From the NCBI RefSeq assembly GCF_000341225.1, contig NZ_ANAC01000001.1, positions 1-64,000 of the forward strand: a DNA stretch of 64,000 bases. Direction: 5' to 3'. The notes under the pieces are model-generated. The model had not been told where the DNA came from and did not search any database. It saw only the letters and a program-made list of their open reading frames with translations. Source of the DNA: Nocardiopsis alba DSM 43377. Its GTDB lineage: Bacteria; Actinomycetota; Actinomycetes; Streptosporangiales; Streptosporangiaceae. Every line of letters begins with the position of its first letter. The first letter of the stretch is position 1. The position numbers and the translations under genes are program-made. Shown in pieces: positions 25,928-34,924 of the stretch.

Positions 25928-27070
25928 ATGAACTCGCCCGGGCCACGCGATCCCGCCGGGTATTCCGCCCAGGAACTGGCCGACCCGCGCATCGACTCCG
26001 AGACCCTACGGCGGATCGCCGCCGTCCGACCGGACCTTTGGCCGTCGATCCTGCGTCACCCGAACTGTGATGGAGGCCTGGCCGCGCACATTCGGCAGAA
26101 CACGCCCCAGGCCGCCCCGCCGTCGCGGACCGGCCCCCTCCCGCCGATGGGAGGGCCGCCGCAGAGCGGCCCCCAGGCCCCTATGGGCGGTGGCCCCCTC
26201 CAGACCGGCCCCCAGGGGCCCGTCGGCGGGCCGCGGAACGGACTCGTGCCTCCTGTGGGCGGACCCGGGCGGCCCGGGTCGCCTCCGATGGGGGGAGCGC
26301 CGCGGAGCGGGGCGCAATCCTCGCAGGCGGCCTCCGGTGCCAAGGACCTGGCGAACGGCGCGAAGACCTACTTCGCCGACACCGTCGCGCCCGCCGCCAT
26401 GAGCGCGGCCCGGACGGTGAGCGAGAGGTCCGGTGAGGGTTCGGGCGCCGTGCACTGGACGATCTGGGTCCGCTTCGCCGTCCCCGTGCTCGCGCTCATC
26501 GGGGTCATCTCGCTCTTCATGCCGATCGCCTCCGCGTCCTACCGGGGCTACTCGGTGAGCGTCAACTACTTCTCGGAGGAGGCGCCCCCCGGCGAGGGGG
26601 CCGTCATGCTCATCGGGTTCATCGCGGTGATCGCCTTCTCCGTGGTGTCGCTGATGACCGGTAAGAAGTGGGCCGTCATCACCGCGGGCGTCCTCGCCAT
26701 CCTCTTCGGCCTCGTCGGTACGATCAACGGCTTCGGCAGCGGCTCGTCCGCGAGTGGTCAGGCCTACGCCTCCGCCGGTTCGGGCGCGATCCTGCTGGGG
26801 ATCTCGGGGCTCCTGTTGCTCATCGCGGCGATCGTGACGCTTCTCCCGAAAAAGGTGTTCGCCGCCGGGCAGCAGCCCGTTCGGCCTCAGGGGTTCGCCC
26901 CGCCGCAGCAGTACCCGCAGCAGCAGGCGCCTCCGCCTCAGCAGCAGGGCTTCCCGCCCCGGCAGCAGTTCCCCCCGCCTGGGCAGTACCCCCAGCAGGC
27001 GCCTCAGCCTCAGCGGCCCCCGCAGCAGCAGGAGCCTCCGACCAAGCCCTTCCCGCCGCAGCAGCCCTGA
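25928..27070 (+). CDS. LRV-domain membrane protein with proline/glutamine-rich arms
   Basis: The protein is about 380 residues. Residues 12-55 look like the actinobacterial variant leucine-rich repeat: AQELADPRIDSETLRRIAAVRPDLWPSILRHPNCDGGL-like spacing. A proline- and glycine-rich linker with repeated PPMGG and TGPQGP units covers about 60-135. Four membrane segments lie between about 178 and 315. The C-terminal 65 residues are dominated by proline and glutamine. The architecture suggests a membrane-anchored scaffold, and no catalytic site is seen. The ATG at 25928 follows a GAGGAG site. The long coding extension upstream to 25685 is not credible. Confidence 0.82.
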   Translation: MNSPGPRDPAGYSAQELADPRIDSETLRRIAAVRPDLWPSILRHPNCDGGLAAHIRQNTPQAAPPSRTGPLPPMGGPPQSGPQAPMGGGPLQTGPQGPVGGPRNGLVPPVGGPGRPGSPPMGGAPRSGAQSSQAASGAKDLANGAKTYFADTVAPAAMSAARTVSERSGEGSGAVHWTIWVRFAVPVLALIGVISLFMPIASASYRGYSVSVNYFSEEAPPGEGAVMLIGFIAVIAFSVVSLMTGKKWAVITAGVLAILFGLVGTINGFGSGSSASGQAYASAGSGAILLGISGLLLLIAAIVTLLPKKVFAAGQQPVRPQGFAPPQQYPQQQAPPPQQQGFPPRQQFPPPGQYPQQAPQPQRPPQQQEPPTKPFPPQQP

Positions 27071-27089
27071 CGGGAGCGGAGACGAACCG

Positions 27090-27120
27090 ATGTGCCCCTC
27101 GGCCCCGCCGAGGGGCACAT
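27090..27120. terminator. Terminator between the LRV-domain and ATPase genes
   Basis: A perfect 14-bp stem with a CCC loop lies 19 bases after the plus-strand stop and downstream of the convergent ATPase gene. Confidence 0.8.
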
Positions 27121-27206
27121 CGCCATCTCGGACCGTTTCGCCCACGTGCCTCTTGAGGAGCGCGGAGCGTTTCGTGCGCCGGGGAGATCCGGACGCCGGT
27201 GAGAAC

Positions 27207-28682
27207 TCACGCCCGACCGTACAGGGTGGGTAGGTCGATCAGTCGGATGTCGTGAGACGTCTCCGCCTCGGCGCGGGCCTTGTCGTTGAAACCGCCACCG
27301 CTGAAGCAGAACAGGCGGGTTCGCTCGGTGTCGTAACGTCCGCCTCTGGCGATCAGTTCACGGATATGTCGGAGACGCTCGATGTGGGCGGCGCCCATGG
27401 TGTCGTTCCACTTGGCCTCACCGATACCCAGCAATGGCGGCCTCCGGCTTCCATCGGGGATACCGACGATGGCCACGTCCACCTCATGACCGGTGCGCGC
27501 TCGAGTGTCGTGCACGATTCCGTGTCCCACCCGGGCCGGCAGGCCGCCGAGAAGATCAGGATCGGCGTGATGCAGGGCCCACTCACGACAGACCTGCTCG
27601 AAGTGCGGCCCCAGGACGTTGCTGACGAAACGGCGACGGCTCGCCTGCCAGACCCGGGACGCGCTTCCCGGGCGTTCCAACTGGTCCCATACGGGGCGCA
27701 TGATCGCGTGGTAGAAGGCGATCAACGGTTCGGAGATGCGATAGGTGGGGCGGTTCTCCCGAAAGGCGTCCGAGTCTTTGTGCAGTAGGCCCGCGTCTTC
27801 GAGAACGTTGATGGGGTGGGCGATGTCCGTGGCCTTGCGTTCCATGTGGCTCGCGATGCCACCGCGAGTGGCGTTGCCGTCGGCCACGGCTCCCAGAACC
27901 GAGAGATAGAGGGCGGTATCGCGCAGATCGGGTTCCTCCGCCAAGAGATAGCGTGCCTCTCGGAAGAGCGGGGTCTCGGGGTTGAGGACGGTACGGACGA
28001 CCCAGTCGTCGAAGTCTTCCGGCCCGCTCGGTGAGTCGCCACGGGCGAACTCACGACGGTAGGCGGGGGTGCCACCGACGATCGCGTTGACCTTCATCGC
28101 CAGATGGGGGTCGGTGATGTCCCAGAATTCGGCGGCGAGTCGATGATCGAGAGGGCGGACGACCAGTTCCAGGCCGGCGCGCCCTCGAAGGGGAGCGTTT
28201 CCGGACAGCAGCCTGCCCATGAACGACAGGGCCGAGCCGCACAGCAGCATCCGGGTACGTGAGGAGGCACGCTGTTCACGCAGTGGACGGAACGCCTCCT
28301 GGATGATGGAGGGGAGCTCCGGGTTGGCCTTGACCAGGTAGGGGAATTCGTCGATGACCACGGGTACCGGCCGCTCCGCTCCGAGTGCCAAGAGCGAATC
28401 GACGACCTCTGACCAGTCGGCGAAGTGGTAGGGGGTGGGGGGACGGACATGCGCGGTGAGCGCGGCACTGATTCGGCGCAACGACTCGGTATCCGTTGCC
28501 TCGGTCGCTCCGAAGTAGAAGCCTTCCTCGGCCCGACAGGCGGCGTCCAGAAGGAAGGTCTTGCCCTGACGGCGACGCCCGGAGACGACACCCAGGGTCG
28601 CGCCGGGCTGTTCGTCGGTGATGAACCGGGACAACGCCGACCACTCGTAGTCGCGGTCGAACATCTCGGAGGGCTTGCGCAT
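27207..28682 (-). CDS. DUF234-type AAA ATPase
   Basis: The protein is about 491 residues. Walker A reads VVSGRRRQGKTFLLDAA near residue 36, and Walker B reads VPVVIDEFPYLVKANPE near 110, both typical of the archaeal-type ATPase family. The C-terminal half has a winged-helix segment, then DUF234 with VDVAIVG and GIGEAKWND, which resembles a PD-(D/E)xK nuclease-like fold. The combination is thought to act in DNA transactions or selfish-element biology, but no reaction is proven. The ATG at 28682 is preferred to a GTG three codons upstream. Its promoter region is strikingly AT-rich and holds two direct repeats. Confidence 0.85.
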   Translation of the reverse strand: MRKPSEMFDRDYEWSALSRFITDEQPGATLGVVSGRRRQGKTFLLDAACRAEEGFYFGATEATDTESLRRISAALTAHVRPPTPYHFADWSEVVDSLLALGAERPVPVVIDEFPYLVKANPELPSIIQEAFRPLREQRASSRTRMLLCGSALSFMGRLLSGNAPLRGRAGLELVVRPLDHRLAAEFWDITDPHLAMKVNAIVGGTPAYRREFARGDSPSGPEDFDDWVVRTVLNPETPLFREARYLLAEEPDLRDTALYLSVLGAVADGNATRGGIASHMERKATDIAHPINVLEDAGLLHKDSDAFRENRPTYRISEPLIAFYHAIMRPVWDQLERPGSASRVWQASRRRFVSNVLGPHFEQVCREWALHHADPDLLGGLPARVGHGIVHDTRARTGHEVDVAIVGIPDGSRRPPLLGIGEAKWNDTMGAAHIERLRHIRELIARGGRYDTERTRLFCFSGGGFNDKARAEAETSHDIRLIDLPTLYGRA

Positions 28683-28700
28683 GACGACCACCCTGAGCGA

Positions 28701-28726
28701 TTAATAGAAGTACAGTTAATAGAAGT
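28701..28726. repeat. Two direct TTAATAGAAGT repeats at the ATPase promoter
   Basis: Identical 11-base units start at 28701 and 28716, 15 bases apart, only 18 bases upstream of the ATPase ATG. On the minus strand each supplies a TATTAA element that could be a -10 box. Confidence 0.6.
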
Positions 28727-28794
28727 GTACTCCTATATTTGATCCAGGCTATGGATCGTCCCGCTCAGCGGCCTGAATCGTCCTTCGGGAACCG

Positions 28795-29724
28795 CTACCG
28801 GCGGTGCTTTGCGAGGAAGGCCTCCAGCTCCTCGACGCGGGGCGAGGTCGACGGGCCTCGGCGGGTGACGGCGAGGGCGGCGGCCGCGTTGGCGCGGCGG
28901 GCGGCCTCGACCGGATCGGTCCCCCGGGACAGCCCCGCCGTGAACACGCCCACGTGGGCGTCGCCGGCGCCGTTGGTGTCCACGGCGGACACCGGGAACG
29001 CCGGAACCGGGACGACCCCGGTCTCCTCCCGGGCGACCAGGCAGCCCCGGGCGCCCCGGCGCAGCACCACGACACCGCCGGGGGCGATCCGCTCGACCAG
29101 CAGGGCGGCGGCCTTCTCCTCGTCCGTCTCGTCGGAGAGCGTCGCGGCCTCGTCGGAACCGAGGCTGAGGACCTCCACTCGGGGCATGACCCGCTCCAGG
29201 GTCCGTGTCGGGATCATGCCCGCGACCGGGGCCGGGTCGAGCACGAGTCGCGTCCCGTCGACGAGCCCTTCGAGCCAGATCGCCAGTTCGTCCGCGCGCT
29301 CCCCCGGCAGGAGCGAGTACCCGACCGTGTAGACGAAGTCGCCCGATGCGGGGCGCAGCCGCCGCAGATCCGCCAAGGGCAGGTCCACCTCGGCCCCGAG
29401 CCTCGTGACGAAGGTGCGTTCGGCGTCGGAGTCCACCATGACGACGCAGAAACCGGTGTCCTCCGGCCTGGGCGGGTGCGCCACCGCCACCCCTTCGTCC
29501 CGAAGGGCGGCCCTGACCAGGTCTCCGTTCGGCCCTGTGCCGTGCGCCCCTCCGTAGACGACCTCCATACCGGCCCGGGCGGCCGCCGCGATCACGTTGA
29601 ACCCGCCGCCCGGCAGTGTTACGGCCGAGCTCGCGAACGCGCCCCCGCCGGGCACGGGCACGGAGTCCACCTCCATCACGACGTCGATGATCACCGGTCC
29701 CACATGGTGGAGGCGTCCGTGCAC
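28795..29724 (-). CDS. PfkB family carbohydrate kinase
   Basis: The protein is about 309 residues. The first PfkB signature lies at GGGFNVIAAAARAGMEVVYGG near residue 40. The ATP- and catalytic-site signature VDTNGAGDAHVGVFTAGL lies near residue 255, with the catalytic aspartate in GAGD. VLDPAPVAGMI and a final ARRANAAAALAVTRRGP complete the fold. It should phosphorylate a sugar or nucleoside. The exact substrate is unknown because no transporter or isomerase is adjacent. The GTG at 29724 has an AAGGAA site nine bases upstream; the long upstream extension is not credible. It is divergent from the VOC genes. Confidence 0.87.
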   Translation of the reverse strand: MHGRLHHVGPVIIDVVMEVDSVPVPGGGAFASSAVTLPGGGFNVIAAAARAGMEVVYGGAHGTGPNGDLVRAALRDEGVAVAHPPRPEDTGFCVVMVDSDAERTFVTRLGAEVDLPLADLRRLRPASGDFVYTVGYSLLPGERADELAIWLEGLVDGTRLVLDPAPVAGMIPTRTLERVMPRVEVLSLGSDEAATLSDETDEEKAAALLVERIAPGGVVVLRRGARGCLVAREETGVVPVPAFPVSAVDTNGAGDAHVGVFTAGLSRGTDPVEAARRANAAAALAVTRRGPSTSPRVEELEAFLAKHRR

Positions 29725-29790
29725 GGAGGGTTCCTTCCTCGAAGGGCGGTGGTTACGTCCGATGATCATCCCGCACTTCTCACATGGGGT

Positions 29791-29855
29791 GATTGTCGAG
29801 TTTTTGCCGGTCGATCTCCTTCCGGTGTGCTCATGCGCCTCAGACTCGTGGGGGA
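29791..29855 (+). promoter_or_regulatory. Leader of VOC gene 1, shared with VOC gene 2
   Basis: GATTGTCGAG followed by TTTGCCGGTCG recurs ahead of the second VOC gene. A second block, ACTCGTGGGGGA, follows at exactly the same distance (53 bases from block start to block start). This looks like a duplicated promoter or operator. Confidence 0.5.
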
Positions 29856-29874
29856 GGCGAGAAGGAGGAAGCAC

Positions 29875-30675
29875 ATGATCACCACCGACTTCGTCGTCGG
29901 CTCGCCCCGCTGGCTCGAGTTGGGGTCCGACGCCCCGATCGTTTCGGCCGACTTCTACGGGAGGGTCTTCGGCTGGCGCACCCAGACGATGGGGGAGCGT
30001 TTCGGGGACTACCTGGTCATGAGGTCGACGGGGGAGGCCGTGGGCGGGATCGGTCCGCGCATCGTCGACGACGAACCACCGGCCTGGACGCCCTACTTTC
30101 ACACCGACGACGTGGAGACGAGCGTCCACCGGGCCCGCGACCTGGGCGCGACCCTGGAGGTGGAGCCCACCGACGTGCGCGAGCTGGGACGTATGGCACA
30201 CCTGACGGATCCCCAGGGAGGCTGGTTCGCCCTCTGGGAGCCGGGGACGTTCTCCAGCCTGCAAGCGGTCGACCGGCCCAACACCCTGTGCTGGGTCGAG
30301 ATGTGGACCCCCGACGTCCAAGGCGCCAAGGAGTTCTACCGGGGCCTGTTCGGCTGGCGCTACGACGACATCCCTCTACCGGGCGGCGACAGCGCGTACA
30401 CGACCCTGCGGCCGATCGGCATGGGCGAGGAGCGCTATTTCGGCGGGTTCATGGGGGTCGCCCCGGAGCAGCTCCCCAGGACCGACGGCGCCGCCGACTG
30501 GCATCCGATCTTCCAGGTGGCCGACTGCGACGCCACCGCGAGCGCGGTCCTGGACGCGGGAGGCCGGGTGCACATGGGCCCGGAGTACGCGCCCGGGGTG
30601 GGTCTGACCGCGGTGTGCTCGGACCCGTCGGCGGCGGGCTTCGTGCTCCTGGATCCGGAGGGCAGCCACGGCTGA
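29875..30675 (+). CDS. Two-domain VOC (glyoxalase/bleomycin-resistance-like) protein, copy 1
   Basis: The protein is about 266 residues made of two VOC units. The first starts SPRWLELGSDAPIVSADFYGRVFGW, and the second starts WVEMWTPDVQGAKEFYRGLFGW. Each VOC unit gives paired beta-alpha-beta-beta-beta modules that bind a metal or small ligand. The spacing resembles the actinobacterial two-domain proteins related to hydroxylase-like CFP30B from mycobacteria. The reaction is unknown. The strong AAGGAGG site lies about 8 bases before ATG 29875. It is followed by a close paralogue with a shared leader. Confidence 0.87.
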   Translation: MITTDFVVGSPRWLELGSDAPIVSADFYGRVFGWRTQTMGERFGDYLVMRSTGEAVGGIGPRIVDDEPPAWTPYFHTDDVETSVHRARDLGATLEVEPTDVRELGRMAHLTDPQGGWFALWEPGTFSSLQAVDRPNTLCWVEMWTPDVQGAKEFYRGLFGWRYDDIPLPGGDSAYTTLRPIGMGEERYFGGFMGVAPEQLPRTDGAADWHPIFQVADCDATASAVLDAGGRVHMGPEYAPGVGLTAVCSDPSAAGFVLLDPEGSHG

Positions 30676-30687
30676 TCCGGGGCGAGG

Positions 30688-30752
30688 GATTGTCGAGACT
30701 TTGCCGGTCGGATCCCCGGAATGTCGGCGTCGCGAAGCACACTCGTGGGGGA
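30688..30752 (+). promoter_or_regulatory. Leader of VOC gene 2, shared with VOC gene 1
   Basis: The block GATTGTCGAG with TTTGCCGGTCG and the ACTCGTGGGGGA block recur here with the same 53-base spacing as in front of VOC gene 1, while bases between them have diverged. Confidence 0.5.
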
Positions 30753-30772
30753 ATCTTCACTGGAGGCGGAGC

Positions 30773-31564
30773 ATGATCACCACCGACCATCTTCCCGGGT
30801 CACCCTGTTGGATCGACGTGGCGAGCCCGGATCCCGAGATCACGGCCGAGTTCTACCGGCGCCTGTTCGGTTGGGAGGCGGAGTCGGCCGGTCCGGAGGC
30901 CGGCGGGTACGTGAACTTCCGGCTGAACGGGGCCCTGGTGGGGGCGATCAGCCCCACGAGGGACGAGGAACAGCCGATCGTCTGGTCCATCTACAGGTAC
31001 ACCACGGATCTGGACGAGACCCTGCGCGAGGCCACCGCTCTGGGCGCCACCGTCCACGTCGAGCCCATGGACGTGCTCGATCTGGGCCGGACCGCCTACC
31101 TGACCGATCCCCAGGGGGGAGATCTCTCGCTCTGGCAGCCCCGTTCGTTCTCCGGCCTGGAGTTGACGGACGCGCCCGGCGCCCTCATGTGGACCGAGAT
31201 GTGGACGCCCTCCGCCCAGGGGACCAAGGACTTCTACGGTGGCCTCTTCGGCTGGGAGTTCACCGACATCGAGCTGGAGGGCTCCCAGCGGTACTCGATG
31301 ATCCGTCCGGCCGGCACGGGGGAGGACCGGTACTTCGGCGGGGCCATGGAGATGACGCCGGACCAGCTACCGCAGACCGACGGGAAGGGCGACTGGCATC
31401 CGGTCTTCCACGTCATGGACTGCGACGCGGTGATCGCCGAGCTCCGGGACGCGGGCGGCCAGGTTCTCATGGGGCCGGAGGACGCTCCGGGCGTGGGACG
31501 CCTGGCGGTCTGCTCCGACCCGTTCGGGGCCGGGTTCGTGTTGCTCACCCCGTCGCCGATGTGA
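30773..31564 (+). CDS. Two-domain VOC protein, copy 2
   Basis: The protein is about 263 residues and clearly paralogous to the preceding VOC protein. Shared landmarks include an identical start MITTD, SPCWIDVASPDPEITAEFYRRLFGW, GRTAYLTDPQGG, WTEMWTPSAQGTKDFYGGLFGW, and a closing GVGRLAVCSDPFGAGFVLL. The copies differ at many positions, so the duplication is old. The different residues within the barrels may mean different ligands. It converges with the acyl-CoA ligase gene across a perfect hairpin. Confidence 0.87.
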   Translation: MITTDHLPGSPCWIDVASPDPEITAEFYRRLFGWEAESAGPEAGGYVNFRLNGALVGAISPTRDEEQPIVWSIYRYTTDLDETLREATALGATVHVEPMDVLDLGRTAYLTDPQGGDLSLWQPRSFSGLELTDAPGALMWTEMWTPSAQGTKDFYGGLFGWEFTDIELEGSQRYSMIRPAGTGEDRYFGGAMEMTPDQLPQTDGKGDWHPVFHVMDCDAVIAELRDAGGQVLMGPEDAPGVGRLAVCSDPFGAGFVLLTPSPM

Positions 31565-31567
31565 GGG

Positions 31568-31600
31568 CGTGGCGCCCGGCTTCCGACGCCGGGCGCCACG
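31568..31600. terminator. Bidirectional terminator between VOC copy 2 and the acyl-CoA ligase
   Basis: A perfect 13-bp stem with a TTCCGAC loop sits between the two convergent stop codons. Confidence 0.8.
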
Positions 31601-31603
31601 ACG

Positions 31604-33175
31604 CTACTGGCGGGAGACGGCGGAGGCGCCGCCGCGCAGCACGTACTTCTGGATCTTTCCGGTGGCGGTCTTGGGCAGGCTCTCCACGAACTCCACCTGG
31701 GTGGGCGCCTTGAAGTGGGCGAGGTTGTCGCGGGCGAAGGCGATGATCTCCTTCTCCGTGGCGGTCTCCCCCTCGCGCAGGACCACGGAGGCGCGCGGGG
31801 TCTCGCCCCAGCGTTCGTGCGGCACCCCCACGATGGCGACCTCCAGGACCGCGGGGTGTCGCAGCAGTACCCCCTCCACCTCGACGGAGGAGATGTTCTC
31901 CCCGCCCGAGATGATCACGTCCTTGATCCGGTCCTGGATCTCCACGTAGCCGTCCGGGTGGGTGACCGCGGCGTCACCGGTGTGGAACCAGCCGTCGCCC
32001 ATCGCCTTCTCCGTGGCCTCGGGGTCGTTGTAGTAGCCGCTCATCACGACGTTGCCGCGCACGGTGATCTGGCCGACGGTCCTTCCGTCCCAGGGCACCT
32101 CGACGCCTTCGTCGTCGACCACACGCAGCTCGCCCGAGGTGATGAGCTCGACCCCTTGCCTGGCCTTGAGGGCGCCGCGTTCGCGCGTGGACAGCCCTTC
32201 GTGCTCGGGTCGTCGCTCACAAACGGTGATGAAGGGCGTGGTCTCCGTGAGGCCGTACACGTGGGTGACGGTCCAGCCGAAGTCGCCCTCCAACCGCTCG
32301 ATGGTCTCGGCGGCGGGAGAGGCGCCGGCGGTGACCACGTGCACGCCGGACGGCACGTCGCCGCGCACCCTCTCGGGGGTGTTGGCGAGCATGATGAGCA
32401 CGGTCGGGGCCGCGCACAGCCAGCTCACCTCCTCCTCCCTGATCAGTTCGAACACGCGTGCCGGGTCCATGGCGGGCAGGCACACGTGGGTGCCTCCGGC
32501 CGCCGTCACCGTCCAGGTGTAGGTCCATCCGTTGGCGTGGAACATGGGCAGGGTCCACAGGTAGCGCTGTCCCAGCTCGATCCGCAGGTGCAGCAGGGTG
32601 CCCACCGAGTTCATGTACGCGTTGCGGTGGGTGATCATCACCCCCTTGGGGCGGGCCGTGGTCCCCGAGGTGTAGTTGATGGTGAGCAGGTCGGTCTCCG
32701 CGATCTCCGGGCGCTCGAAGCCGGGGGAGGCGTCGGCGATCAGCGCCTCGTAGTCCTCCCAACCCTCGCGGGCGCCCTCCAACGCGATGAAGCGCTCCAC
32801 CCCCGGCATCCGGTCCCTCACCGAGTCCACGGCGTCGAGCTGATCGGCGTGCACGCACAGCACCTTGGCGCCGGAGTGCTCGACGATGTAGACGAAGTCC
32901 TCGCCGGTCAGCCGGAAGTTGACGGGGACGAGCACCGCGCCCAGCTGGGGCACCGCGTAGAACGATTCGAGCTGGGCGTGGGTGTTGGGCGCGATGTAGG
33001 CGACCCGGTCGCCCTTGACGACCCCCATGCCCTGGAGGATGGACGACCAGCGGTCACAGCGGTCGAAGAACTGCTCGTAGGTCAGGCGTAGATCCCGGTC
33101 GACCACCGCCTCGCGCTGCGGGTACAGCCTGCGGGTGCGGCGGGCGAACTCCAGGGGGGTCAGGGTGAGCTCCAC
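31604..33175 (-). CDS. AMP-dependent acyl-CoA ligase
   Basis: The protein is about 523 residues of the ANL superfamily. The P-loop is INYTSGTTARPKGVMITHRN near residue 168. A YGLTETTPF adenine-binding element lies near 300, GWFHTGDAA near 400, and DRIKDVIISGGENISSVEVE near 420. The catalytic lysine motif PKTATGKIQKYVLR lies near the C-terminus. It would activate a fatty or aryl acid as an adenylate and transfer it to CoA. The chain specificity cannot be read. It begins at GTG 33175 after a GAGAGGG site. The amidohydrolase gene lies just upstream on the same strand, suggesting a shared catabolic transcript. Confidence 0.9.
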   Translation of the reverse strand: MELTLTPLEFARRTRRLYPQREAVVDRDLRLTYEQFFDRCDRWSSILQGMGVVKGDRVAYIAPNTHAQLESFYAVPQLGAVLVPVNFRLTGEDFVYIVEHSGAKVLCVHADQLDAVDSVRDRMPGVERFIALEGAREGWEDYEALIADASPGFERPEIAETDLLTINYTSGTTARPKGVMITHRNAYMNSVGTLLHLRIELGQRYLWTLPMFHANGWTYTWTVTAAGGTHVCLPAMDPARVFELIREEEVSWLCAAPTVLIMLANTPERVRGDVPSGVHVVTAGASPAAETIERLEGDFGWTVTHVYGLTETTPFITVCERRPEHEGLSTRERGALKARQGVELITSGELRVVDDEGVEVPWDGRTVGQITVRGNVVMSGYYNDPEATEKAMGDGWFHTGDAAVTHPDGYVEIQDRIKDVIISGGENISSVEVEGVLLRHPAVLEVAIVGVPHERWGETPRASVVLREGETATEKEIIAFARDNLAHFKAPTQVEFVESLPKTATGKIQKYVLRGGASAVSRQ

Positions 33176-33247
33176 GGTGCCCTCTCTCCTTGGACGACGT
33201 CGTTGCGAACGTGGACGGATGATGGTTCTCGGGCCGGCGGGCCGGTC

Positions 33248-34138
33248 TCAGATCCCGAACAGGGCGGCGGCGTTGTCGTGCAGGACGCCGCGCAACCGTT
33301 CGGGCCCCAGATCGAGCGCGATCAGGGAACGGATCTGCTCGACGTAGGCGTAGGGGATGTTCGGGAAGTCCGTCCCCAGCAGGACCCGGTGGGAGAGGTC
33401 CCGCAGCCGGGGGAGTTCGGCGCGGGGGAAGGGGGCCGAGCGTTCGGTGTAGGGCGTGAACGCCATGGTGGTGTCCAGGCGTACCTGCTCGTACCGCTCG
33501 ACCAGGTCGAGGAAGGCGGAGTACTCCGGAGCCCCGGCGTGGGCGACGATCGCGGTCAGGCGGGGATGGTCGCGCAGAACCTCGGAGAAGGGGCCCGGGC
33601 CGGTGAACCTGCCGGGCAGCGGGCCCGAACCGCAGTGGACCACCACCGGGGTGCCGGAGTCGGCGAGGGCACCCCACACGTCGGAGAGCAGTGGATCGCG
33701 GGGGTCGTAGGCGCCCACCTGGAGGTGCGCCTTGAAGATCCGGGCCCCGGAGGCGATCTCCTCGGCCACGTAGGTCGCGGCGTCGGGCTCGGGGTAGAAG
33801 GTGGCGCTGCGCAGACAATCGGGGTGGTCGGCGGCGAACCCGGCGGACCAGGAGTTGAGCCATCGGGCCATGTCCGGACGGTGGGGGTAGGACAGCGCGG
33901 TGAAGCGTCGCACCCCCAGGTCGCGCAGGACCGCGAGACGTTCGTCCTGGTCGAACCGGTAGGTGATGGGCCACACGCCCTCGCCGAGGGCGTCGAAGTA
34001 GGCCCAGACCTTGCGCAGGACGTTGTCGGGCATGAAGTGCGTGTGCACGTCGACGAGGCCGGGGAGTCCGAGTTCGCGCTGGATACGGCGGACCTCGGCG
34101 GCTTCGCCCACTTCGTGCGGTGATGAGACTTCGGTCAC
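33248..34138 (-). CDS. Amidohydrolase 2 family metal-dependent hydrolase
   Basis: The protein is about 296 residues with a TIM-barrel amidohydrolase pattern. LVDVHTHFMPDNV carries the N-terminal HxH metal site near residue 30, KAHLQVGAYDP and VVHCGSGPL supply middle-strand ligands, and VLLGTDFPNIPY carries the late aspartate near 250. The nearest families are decarboxylases and lactonases that act on aromatic acids. A carboxy-substrate breakdown role would fit the neighbouring acyl-CoA ligase, but this is inference. The GTG at 34138 is used; the frame stays open upstream but turns arginine-rich. Confidence 0.84.
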   Translation of the reverse strand: MTEVSSPHEVGEAAEVRRIQRELGLPGLVDVHTHFMPDNVLRKVWAYFDALGEGVWPITYRFDQDERLAVLRDLGVRRFTALSYPHRPDMARWLNSWSAGFAADHPDCLRSATFYPEPDAATYVAEEIASGARIFKAHLQVGAYDPRDPLLSDVWGALADSGTPVVVHCGSGPLPGRFTGPGPFSEVLRDHPRLTAIVAHAGAPEYSAFLDLVERYEQVRLDTTMAFTPYTERSAPFPRAELPRLRDLSHRVLLGTDFPNIPYAYVEQIRSLIALDLGPERLRGVLHDNAAALFGI

Positions 34139-34221
34139 AGGGCACACCCTACGCCGCCCCCGAGCCGGGTTCGGGGGCGGGTGGATCCGAGGGTGTGTCA
34201 CCGGAGGACGCGGGCGGAGGC

Positions 34222-34863
34222 TCAGACCCCGTCGATGGAGGTCACGCCCAGGAACATGGTGATGAGAAAGCCGTTCTCCTCCCACTCGTCGGAGGGGCAT
34301 GAGGCGCTGACCAGGAGCTCGGTGTCGTCGAACCACTGCGCCGCCGCGCGGACGGTGCGGTTCTCCCCGTCGCTGTCGAACGTGGCCAGCCTGGTCTCGA
34401 AATCGAAGGTCTCACCCGATTCCGCCATGAGGGAGAGGGGTTCGGTGGGCTCCTCGACCGGGGTGTCCCCGGTCTGCTCGGCGACGGTCGTCAGCAGCCG
34501 GTCCACGGTGTCGATCGGCTCGTGTCCCTCCTCGCCGGCCCGTGCCACCCCGGTGGTCCGGCTGTGCATGATGTCGCAGCCGGTGTCGTCCAGCGTGGAC
34601 CGGTACAGGTCCTGATCGGCGTCGTAGGTGGTCGTCCACTCGGTGCTGTGCGGTACCAGCCACACCACCTCTCCGGCTTCGGACGCCTCGGGGGTGGTGG
34701 CGGAAGAGGTCGCCTCGGCCTCGGGGGAGGACTCGACCGGCTCGGCCGTGGGGGAGCCGTCGATCTGAGCGGGGGAGAGGGGCGGGAACGTGCAGCCGGT
34801 CAGGAGCAGGCCGGCGCCGACCGTCACGAGGAGGGCGGAGGGGAGGTGCCTGTGCGTCTTCAT
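34222..34863 (-). CDS. Putative lipoprotein
   Basis: The protein is about 213 residues. A signal with LLLTGC lipobox near residue 25 predicts lipid attachment outside the membrane. A serine-, threonine- and glutamate-rich linker of about 40 residues follows. The globular part, about 150 residues, contains three cysteines (TGCDIMH, SASCPSD and the lipobox) and no motif I recognise. The ATG at 34863 is used because the lipoprotein signal follows directly. It sits between the amidohydrolase gene and an EamA transporter gene without an obvious functional link. Confidence 0.8.
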   Translation of the reverse strand: MKTHRHLPSALLVTVGAGLLLTGCTFPPLSPAQIDGSPTAEPVESSPEAEATSSATTPEASEAGEVVWLVPHSTEWTTTYDADQDLYRSTLDDTGCDIMHSRTTGVARAGEEGHEPIDTVDRLLTTVAEQTGDTPVEEPTEPLSLMAESGETFDFETRLATFDSDGENRTVRAAAQWFDDTELLVSASCPSDEWEENGFLITMFLGVTSIDGV

Positions 34864-34924
34864 GTCCGGTGAGACCACCGACGACGGGCCCGCGCCTCTG
34901 AGTACTTCTACTCACCCTGTCCGT

